DNA from: Dipteronia dyeriana
Lineage: Eukaryota > Streptophyta > Magnoliopsida > Sapindales > Sapindaceae
Length of the DNA: 64,000 nt
NCBI GenBank assembly: GCA_032871835.1
Contig: CM065297.1
Coordinates: forward strand, 35,961,098-36,025,097
Direction: 5' to 3'
The translations under genes and the position numbers were made by a program. The notes beneath the pieces were generated by a model that did not search any database, had not been told where the DNA came from, and was given only the letters and a program-made list of their open reading frames with translations. Below, piece after piece: positions 56,101 through 64,000 of the stretch (within the stretch, counting starts at the first letter, position 1; every line of letters starts with the position of its first letter).

Positions 56101-56262
56101 GGAAATTATGCATAGGGGTGACGTGACGATTACCAAGATCGCGTCAGTAGAAAATCTAGCAGATCCCTTTACAAAGGCTCTTCCATAAAAGAGTTTTGAT
56201 GGGCATCTAAAGAACACGGGGATGAGAGATATGACACATTTGCTATAGAGCAAGTGGGAGAT
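53166..56262 (+). pseudogene. gag-pol: Copia-X gag-pol (decayed)
   Basis: Gag start LINILKDNTLTDDNYDTRKR (53180-53240), KSLDEMAKCTLHYGHHL, knuckle remnant KGKCFLYGEMGQRK. The long ORF 53605-54420 gives LINVYYVPQFKRNLISVSCL, YLWHLRLGHINLNRIKRLVS, CESRLEGKMTKRSFTTKGAR, and integrase LELIHTDVCGPMSIQARGGY...FTDDHSRFGYTYLM...[14 protein letters not shown] frameshift is followed by [20 protein letters not shown] and [19 protein letters not shown] (54462-54923). RT has an internal deletion (LVDLPKGI to FSHVAMLKSIRILLSIA), SIYGLKQASRS and YVDDILLIGN (about 55518). RNase H is DSTMEAEYVAACEAAKEA, to LADPFTKALP at 56188. The protease active site is missing. PPT AAGTGGGAGAT at 56252-56262. The 5' LTR is absent: the left edge is Tat-2. 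Confidence 0.88.
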
Positions 56263-59200
56263 TGTTAGGATTATGCTCGATAGCAAGAGTGTAATATTGT
56301 AATTGACAATCTTCTCATATTAATAAAGTGATTTCTAGTTTAACAAATCTTATAGCATTTATAGTTTAATTATTATAAATGTCAAAAGTTAATGATTATA
56401 AGGTCAAAAGACTATGAGAAAAGAAGAATTGTTCATAAATCTAGATATGTATGAGGTAGACACAATTTTTTAGTTAGTCTTGAATAATATTCACAACTTA
56501 AGATAAAAGGTTGGGAACCTTTATCTTGTCAAAGTTGAAGATTCTTTTGCTAGCATTTGAGTGGGATCAAATGTGTTATGATGAGTCTAAAATCATCGAA
56601 GTGTGGTGTCTTTGGGTAAAAGATTCTAGTGTACTGGGTGCATTGAATAGGATCAAAATGAAATACTTTATCTAGAACCGTCAATGGATAAAAGTTTTCA
56701 TTTGAAGACAATCGGAGAGTCTATCTCAATCCTGAGATAAATGATAGACTTATGGTTGCAAGTGGTATCATTTGAGCTATCAATGAGTACGATTATATAT
56801 CATAGTCTATCCTCGATAGTTTGGTGGTATTCATTTGTTAATCAATAGAGGAATTCATTTATAGATATGGACATCGTGGCTCCATTTATTGAATGAGAGT
56901 AGAATACCATCATATGGATGTTTTGAGGCACTGGGTATTAAATCTTAACGTTAAGTTTTCAAAAGTATCTATTGAAACATGGCTTCTAGACAAGTCAAAA
57001 TATCCAAGTTCAAAATGTGGTTATATGAGTAAATATGGTAACTTGGAGAGCTATAGGCGGTCTATGAGCTCTTGGTGATTACTGGTATTCTTCACGAGGA
57101 TATACTTTCTCCAATAAGGTTGTCTAGGGTGTGAATGAGTAACATCAACTTATTCTATCTTTATTTAAGAGTTCAATTTTGGTTCTTTAGTGGAATGAAA
57201 TAAAACTAAATAGATCGTACCTAAGTGAATCATTTGTTGATTGTGATTGGGTTGTGTATGTTGGAGCTTAAATTTAGATAGCCTGCCAAGATCCCCAATC
57301 CACATGAACTTGCATGGATCACTTGATATGTTCACCGGACCAATTTAGGGGTCCATTTAGAATTGTATTAAGGCATGTGAACTTGTTTCTTTTTGTAAGA
57401 AGAGGTCTAGTTCACATGTGGACTTTTTATTAAGGTCCAATGGATTTAATAAAATAAGAAAAATAATATATGGCCCATATACATGTGTTGGGCGGCAAGG
57501 CTATTAAGAATAGCTTAAATTATATTATTTTTATTTTATTATTTAATTAAATTGAAGTTAATTAATTAATTAATTAATTAATTAATTTAAAGTCAAAATC
57601 TTTTTCCAAATAGGAGATGGTCTCCTAAAATTATACTATTGTTAGTAATTTAATTAATATTAAATACTATATTTGATAAGTAGATAAATAAAAGGAGTTA
57701 TTTATCTAATCAAATTAGGAAGTCTTTAATATGGTTACAAATACACTATTGAGTTGGATTAGGAGTCTTGGTGTTAGGATAAAATTCCTTTTTGAAAAGG
57801 ATTCTTAACCACCAAGTAAATCTACTTAAGGAAAGAATTCTTAACTACCAAGTAATCCTTCTTAGGAAAAGAATTAAATCTCCTAATTATATTCTTGTGA
57901 ATTTCAGTCAGCTCATAAATATATATATATATAAGAGGATAGAATTCCTTTTAGAAAAGGATTCTTAACTACCAAATAAATGCACCCAAGGAAAGGATTC
58001 TTAACAAGCAAGTAAATCCTTCTTAGGAAAGGATTTGTGATCATATTTATATATCCTTGTGAATTTCAGCCAGTCCTATGATTTTAGAGTGAAAATTTCG
58101 GCCAACCTAATAGTTTTCTAAGAGAGAATTTTTCTTGGCAAGAGAGAATTTTGAGAGAGAAAATTTGGTATTTTACTCTAGACAAAATTCATTCAACTCT
58201 AAGACATAGGGTGTGGAATTCGGCCAAGGAGAAAAGAGAAAAAGAGAACGTTTTTGTTTTCAATAGTACACTAGTATCCTTTACATCAAAAGGGTTTTGT
58301 GTACAACATCGAATCAAGGTTCATGCGAGTTTCAATCAAATTGATTGATAATTCACAAATGGCCGGACGTTCTTGATTTTTCTCTGGGAGGATATTTGTA
58401 ACTAACAAAGAAGAAGATTTTGTTTATTTCCATCCTCAGGTATACAATTTAAAGAAAGAGAGCCCACACTCCAAGGTGATTTGCTCGTGATTGGATTGGA
58501 AGATCTTACGGATTCAATTCGACGCTTGTTCAATCGTCACGAAAAAAAAGGTACGATACTTTTTATTTACATCAATTAATCTAGGGTTAAAGTTCTCGTT
58601 GCATAGAAGGGAAAAAAACAAATTATTTATACGCAAACCCTAATTTTCTTATTTCTCACGCTTCCGTTGCGTTTTGAAGCGTTTTGAACCGTTTTTTCCC
58701 TTCATTCTTAACTACCAAGTAAATCTACCTAATGAAAGGATTCTTGCCAACCATGTAAATCCTTCTTAGGAGAGGATTTGTGATCCTATATATATCCCCT
58801 TGATGAATTCTGCCAGACCTATGATTCTTAGAGTGAAAATTTTGGCCAGCCAAAGTATTTTCTAAGAGAGAATTTTGCTCAGCAAGAGAGAATTTTGAGA
58901 GAGAAAAATTTAGTATTTTACTCTAGATAAAATTCAATCAACTCTAAGATATAGGGTGTGAATTCTGCCAAGAAGAGAAAAAAGGGAACGCTTTTTTTTT
59001 ATATAGTACACTAGTATCCTTTACATCAAAAGGGTTCTGTGTATAAAATCAAACGAGGTTCATGCGAGTTTCAATCAAGTAGATTGATAATTCACAAGTG
59101 ACCGGACATTCTTGGATTTTCTCTTGGAGGATAATTGTAACTAACAAAGAAAAAGATTTTGTTTGTTTCCATCCTCAGATATAGAATTTAAAGAAAGGGA

Positions 59201-59413
59201 GCCCACTCTCCTAGGTGATTCACGTTCGTGATTGGATTGGAAGATCTTACGGATTTAATTCGACGCTTGTTCAATCGTCTCGAGAAAAAGGAACGACTCT
59301 TTTATATACATCAATTAATCTAGGGTTAAGGTTCTTATTATTAAAATGGGAAAAAAATTATACTAAAACCCTAATTCGATTATCACACTTCCGCTGCGCA
59401 TATTTTCCCTACA
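56263..59413 (+). mobile_element. Copia-X 3' LTR with duplicated end
   Basis: Begins TGTTAGGATTATGCTCG after the PPT and ends CCCTACA. It is the same family as the solo LTR at 7892-10204 but 3151 bp instead of 2313. Most of the extra length is a tandem copy of the last ~720 bp (about 57960-58702 and 58703-59413), with a shorter partial unit before it. Flank AGAAG (59414-59418) is the presumed TSD. The left copy is lost. Confidence 0.88.
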
Positions 59414-60010
59414 AGAAGCTTGTTTCCAGACGTGGAGTCAACCAACCAATCAATCTTTTGTAATGGAAAACTGTCTTTCGGACATGCCTGGTTGAGGTCA
59501 GTGTAATCGATACACATACGCCACTTCCCATTCGCATTCGTGACCATGACCACATTGGCGATCCATTCGAGGTAACATGCCTCTCTGATGAAGCCTGCTC
59601 TGATCAACTTGTCCACTTCTTCTTGAACATCATCATTTCTTTCGGCGTTGAAATGATGCCATTTTTGTTTGACGGGCTCGAAGATCGGATCTACTGCCAA
59701 ACAGTGAGTAGCAAATGATATCAGGATCCCAGAAATCTTGTCCTGACTCCAAGTGAAGATGTCATTGAATTCTTTAAGGAACCCAATCAGACCATTCATT
59801 TAGTCCTGGTTCGAGGGTGGCTCCAACCTTGACGACCTTCGAGGGGTCATCCATCTTGATGGGTATCTCTTCTAGCTCATCCACTGGATGCCCACTAGCC
59901 CATTCACTGCTCTGCTCCTCTTCGTATGGAATCTCGAGATCATCTTCTGGGTGATTTACGGGCTCTATATCCTTCAAGGTCATCCCGTGGGTTGCCTCAT
60001 CTTGTATCAT
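59414..60010 (-). pseudogene. Tat-3 RT, N-terminal fragment
   Basis: Counterpart of the first third of Tat-1 RT: LIGFLKEFNDIFTWSQDK, EVDKLIRAGFIREACYLEW, KWRMCIDYTDLNQACPKDSF, SGNKLL, where Copia-X cuts it. Upstream acidic linker EEEQSSEWASGHPVDELEEI. One frameshift at about 59785. The rest of pol (RT body, RNase H, integrase) is not present in the window. Confidence 0.85.
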
Positions 60011-60149
60011 CGTAACCTGTGCAAACTATTTCGCTAAAGTTGTCGGGGTTGGCAGACATTTCATTACACTTCCTGGCTGCCTACTGGTCACAACACATTT
60101 CCCCCACCTTGTCTCCTACTGGAAACTTTAGGATGTTGTGGTAAATGGA

Positions 60150-60467
60150 CAAGAACCTATTCAAGGTTGACAAGAAAGGTCTTCCTAATATCGTATTGTA
60201 GACCGATGGGGTATCCACCACTACAAAGTCCGTCATGATATTTTAGTGGAGGGGGGCTATTCCAGCGATTAGTATGAGGATCTTTGATCCCACAGGTATG
60301 ATCATGTCCCCAGTGAATCCATACAACGGGGTGGCACAACTATTGTAACACCATTGTTTCAAATTCATTTTTTCCAAGGTATCTTTGAAGAGGATATCGA
60401 CGCTACTCCTTGTGTCAATAAGCACGTGATGGACCACGCAGTTGGCAATATATACTATAACCCCCAT
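60150..60467 (-). pseudogene. Tat-3 aspartic protease, active site changed
   Basis: VHHVLIDTRSSVDILFKDTLE, CATPLYGFTGDMI. The active-site triad D-T-G is D-T-R, so inactive. Same position as the Tat-1 protease (36252-36515). Confidence 0.8.
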
Positions 60468-60559
60468 GGGATTGTCATGAGGTTACACGGTGTCGTTGAC
60501 ATCCGCCTCGGTAAAAATAATCTATATAGACTGGGAGGGGTCAACCGGGCTCTGGTCGA

Positions 60560-62500
60560 CCTTGAAGATTCCTCACCCTTCATCCACACGAGGGACCTTC
60601 CTCGCATGGTTTTTTCTAGAATTATTAGAAATGCCAGCCAACGTGGGTCCTCCGCTGATGGTATGTATCACCTGGATTTATTGCATCAAATTCGCCTGCT
60701 CTTCTTTTTTCCTCTCGGTGTGCTCACGAATCTCTGCTTGCACTTCCCTCCCAGTCTGAATGTTGTACCTAACCTGTTGCAAGAACTCTATCAAGTATCC
60801 TCCTCTTATCAGAGCCTCGATCTGGTTGCATAGGTTATGGCACTCTAAAGTGTTGTGACCCACGTCATTATAAAAGTTGCAGTACTTATACCGGTTCCTC
60901 ATATCGACGGGGGCTTTCATAGGTGCGAGCTTCTATAGTAGCCCCTTATCCCGGATGGTGAGGTAGATCGTTTCACAGGATAAATTTAAGGGGGTGGTGT
61001 AGTGATCGTGTCCTCTCTCATCTCGCGTTATAGAGGCTATTGTCCTGGGAGGAGGCGAAACCTGTGGAGGGGTTCACCTTACTGGGTACCTTTCTTGCTT
61101 GGGTTGAGAAACAGGGAAATGGAAGGTTAACCTGTTGGCAGGTTTGTTCTAAATTTTTTGAACCGCTTCAGGTCTGAGAGTTTCCTTTTTTTGTCGCTTT
61201 CCTGTTCTCATATCATCATGCTCCATTCTGACATTGAGCTGCTCATCGACTTCTACTTGTTCTAGAGCCCGATCATAAGCCTCTTGGTAAGTCTTCGGAG
61301 GTCGCTTGGCAAAGGATCGGAAAAGCTTACCCGCCAACAGGTTCCGCCTGAAATTGGCAAGGGTCTCTTTCTCAGTGAAGGCCCCCATAAGAATGACTTC
61401 CTTGTGGAACCGCTCTATGTAAGCCCAGAGGGTTTTCCCTCTCTCTTGGATCACATACTATAAATGGATGGGATCCTTCATCCAGGGTTTGATTCCCTGG
61501 AATTTTGAGCATAAATCAGTTGATAGCTTTGTGAAGGAGTCCACACTGCCAGCGGGTAGCTTTCTAAACCAGGTCTTGGAACAATCGGTTAGCGTAGTAA
61601 GGAACATCCGGCACATAGCGGCCCTAGTTGTGTTTTGGATTTCCATTTGTTGGATGAAGCTCTCCAAGTGGCTTAAAGGATCCTCCTTACCGGAGAACTT
61701 TTCTGATGGCATCTTAAACATTAGAGAGAGCTCCACCTATAGAATTCTTCTAGTAAAGGGGATGTTCATCTCGCTCATGGGGTCCTTTTTGACCTCCTTA
61801 CCCTTCCTTATTTTCAACTGCTAGATCTCCTTTCTACATCTTAGCCAGCTTGTTTCTCAGGCACTTATTTTCGTGCTTCTTAGAATCAACCTTGGAACTC
61901 TCATTGTCATATCCCCCCGAAGAGCTGGGTACTTCCATTTCATTATCCTCGGGGGTAGGGTATGCTTGTTTTGTTTTTAGGCTATCTTTGGCTTCGTTCG
62001 AGGTTCCTTTCTAGAAGTTACCGGTCGAAGAGGGTTGTCAGGTGCCCTTGGTAGAATGTCCGCTGTTGACTTTACTTGTCTAGGTCGATAGTTGGTTGGC
62101 CTGTCCGGGACTGGGGGCATGGGCCCTAGCCTTTCCCAGACGGAAGTTGTAGGCCTTGTCATATGGTATGCAGGGATCAATAGGAGGTCCCAGCCGATCG
62201 AAAGCAGGCTGCCTAGCAGCGGGAGGCTCGCTTCTCCTCGGATTCCTAGATCTGCCAGTTGAGGATCAAATTCTTCTATAGCTAGACGGAGGTGGACATT
62301 TTCCACAATGGATGTTGCATGCTGATTGATCACAGCTGGGTTCACCGCCAGAGGAGTTGGAACCCGCTCCTCGCCTGACTGATGCGAGGCTGGCTTACGG
62401 TGCTTGTGATTGTTTTCTCTTTTTATGCCTTTTCTGTGTTGAGGAGGCAGATAGATGTCCTGAAGTTTCTGGTTGTCCCTGAGAGGAGTGAAGCCTCATG
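60560..62500 (-). pseudogene. gag: Tat-3 gag
   Basis: MELSLMFKMPSEKFSGKEDP, LSHLESFIQQMEIQNTTRAA, TDCSKTWFRKLPAGSVDSF (61736-61520). A stop is followed by WAYIERFHKEVILMG, TLANFRRNLLAGKLFRSFAK, TYQEAYDRALEQVEVDEQL (61454-61240), and the zinc region YKYCNFYNDVGHNTLECHNL at about 60890. An N-terminal Pro-rich part with RPTNYRPRQVKSTADILPR reaches 62345 and beyond. It is the better guide to the Tat family gag than Tat-1. Confidence 0.8.
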
Positions 62501-62547
62501 ATTACTGATAAACAACAAATTTGTAAGTGTAAAAATTACGGTGTGGG

Positions 62548-62570
62548 TGTCCCACAGACGGAGCCAGAAC
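62548..62570 (-). promoter_or_regulatory. Tat-3 primer binding site region
   Basis: Minus-strand TTCTGGCTCCGTCTGTGGGA, a few bases from the LTR end CGTTAACA. See the equivalent of Tat-1 at 38578-38600. Confidence 0.65.
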
Positions 62571-62571
62571 C

Positions 62572-63768
62572 TGTTAACGGAGAATTTACTCGTGGTGGGA
62601 AATTCCGATTAACACCCTCGAGACCACTACTACATAGGTGGAGGCCAGGGTTAGTACCTTAGGTACCTAACCTGATTGAATAAAGATGGATGTGTAAATG
62701 TAAGTGCAATGAAGACGGGAATGTAATGGCTTTATTATCAACTGTGAGTATCATACAAAAAGACTCTTAAACACTCTTAATCTCTTTGGGATATAGTAGG
62801 ATGACAACCTCGTGCCTGTCGAATAGTAGATAATAGTGGAGGCCATGATTTGATTTCAAAATTGAGGCCAAAGTAAAATCTTCCCTTTTCTTTTTCCTAT
62901 GCCGCATCTTTTTCTCTCCATCCCTTTCTTCCTCCTGCCCAGACCTCTTTATATATTGTCCAATTAGGTTTAAACTTATAAATGGCCCGCCACGATCCTA
63001 AGAATTCGTTCCCTCCATTTCGGGCAGGATCTTTTATTTGAAATTCATTGACTTCAAATCAATATAAGATCCGAGAATATCTTTGGTGGAGATAAGTTTG
63101 TTTCCTTTTTGGACTCAATCTTTTGCCTTACACGTACGCAGAGTTTTAATGCTCGTTGGAGTGTAGATATGATCCTGTGAGTATTCATGGCATGATTCTT
63201 TATGGAGGTCGTAGAGTAAGGTGTTTGTTGATTCGTAGAGAGAAGTAGACCCCTGCCTTAGTTCCGGTCCAAGAAGCTTGGCCTGACCCTTCCCGGTCCT
63301 TCTAAACCTGAGACGGCCTTACGGGCCCTCATTAGGGGTAGCATGGATTAGTCGAGATTCCTCTTTCTGACCCAGATAGGTTTGAATCTTCCTTAGCAAA
63401 TTAGTGCATAGCTGTAGCATGAACCAAATATCTTTAAAGACCCCCTTTTTGTGTCTGGAGAGGATAACGGGCTTCTAGAGAGGTTAACGGGCTTCTAAGA
63501 AGGTTATGAGGTAATTTCGATCTTAGGAAGCCTGGATAACCACGTATCGGGCTTTGCCCAAATTCCAATGTTAGCTTAAGTGGCTCGATCTGGTCGTGTC
63601 GGGCTCCATTCCTGATAGTTTTGAAGCTCGATGACCCTTCCTCACTTCTGCGAGGTAGTTCTCTGGCTTAGGACCCGGGGTTCAATGACTAATGAAGTCG
63701 GACTTTGATTCGAGTTAGGGGAGTGGAAAATCTCTCTTTAGTCCCCTAGCCAAACTTCACTATTAACA
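62572..63768 (-). mobile_element. Tat-3 5' LTR
   Basis: 1197 bp, plus-strand ends TGTTAACGGAG and CTATTAACA. It is homologous to 38603-39759 but clearly more diverged in the middle. A tandem phrase AGAGGTTAACGGGCTTCTA is repeated at about 63460-63495. The right flank has no polypurine tract, so this is the true outer end of an element; flank ATAAT would be its TSD. Confidence 0.85.
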
Positions 63769-64000
63769 ATAATATTTTATAAATGAAATATTATTACATT
63801 TTTATAAATATAATATTTTTATATATAATAGTACATAATATATTACATTATATCCTATATAAATATATAATATTTGATTTATTATATATATATAATATTA
63901 TATAATATATTATTGTATATTATAACATTACAAATATATATCATAATATATATAGCTTCAATATATATATATATAATATTACATATATAATATGTAATAT
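63769..64000. repeat. AT-rich low-complexity flank
   Basis: Almost only A and T, with short ATATAT runs and imperfect palindromes of TATAATATTATA. No coding content. Confidence 0.8.

Overview
The window is nuclear DNA of a flowering plant with a large, repeat-rich genome. I reach this from the element families present (Athila and Tat lineages of Ty3/gypsy, several Ty1/copia lineages including a SIRE-like one with 2.5-kb LTRs, hAT and Mutator-like DNA transposons), a tRNA-Asp-type Athila primer site, GT-AG introns and very AT-rich spacers. I cannot name the species. I see no host gene, tRNA or rRNA gene, CRISPR array or bacterial feature. Nearly everything is retrotransposon, mostly broken, as expected of heterochromatin.

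Layout. 1-5207 (+): decayed copia element (Copia-1), gag to mid reverse transcriptase, joined to the last 1.1 kb of its LTR. 5208-10618 (+): 3' spacer and 3' LTR of an Athila element (Athila-A), whose LTR holds a solo copia LTR (TSD GTAAT). 10619-24978 (+): non-autonomous Athila-B: 5' LTR carrying hAT-1, tRNA-Asp-type primer site, gag, protease fused in frame to a coiled coil and zinc knuckle, an LTR-like segment, a plant-transposon-protein ORF split by a SIRE-like solo LTR (TSD GAGCT), a spacer with repeated polypurine-like tracts, and a truncated 3' LTR.

24979-53165 (element on -): two Tat elements in tandem sharing one LTR (38603-39759). Tat-1 has gag, protease, RT, RNase H and integrase on the minus strand and an extra antisense ORF (aORF) on the plus strand with its own leader and two introns. 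Tat-2 keeps only its 3' LTR, the aORF and 74 bp of its 5' LTR. Both aORFs carry a SIRE-like insertion at the same base with the same TSD (GGTAG). In Tat-1 it is a solo LTR (25159-28575, holding a 931-bp Mutator-like element). In Tat-2 it is a longer, pol-less element (40269-52401), itself invaded by Copia-Y (43491-47587) and hAT-2 (47676-49639).

53166-63768: Copia-X (+) from gag to a 3.15-kb 3' LTR, sitting inside the RT gene of Tat-3 (-), whose RT fragment, protease, gag, primer site and 5' LTR follow. 63769-64000 is AT-rich flank.

The nesting reads Tat-3 > Copia-X > Tat-1/2 tandem > SIRE-like > Copia-Y and hAT-2. Same-site insertions and empty sites inside the window let one reconstruct most of this order without outside data. 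The two most unusual items are the Tat tandem with co-duplicated insertion, and two apparent domain captures: coiled coil plus zinc knuckle after the Athila protease, and a foreign gag piece between RNase H and integrase of Tat-1.
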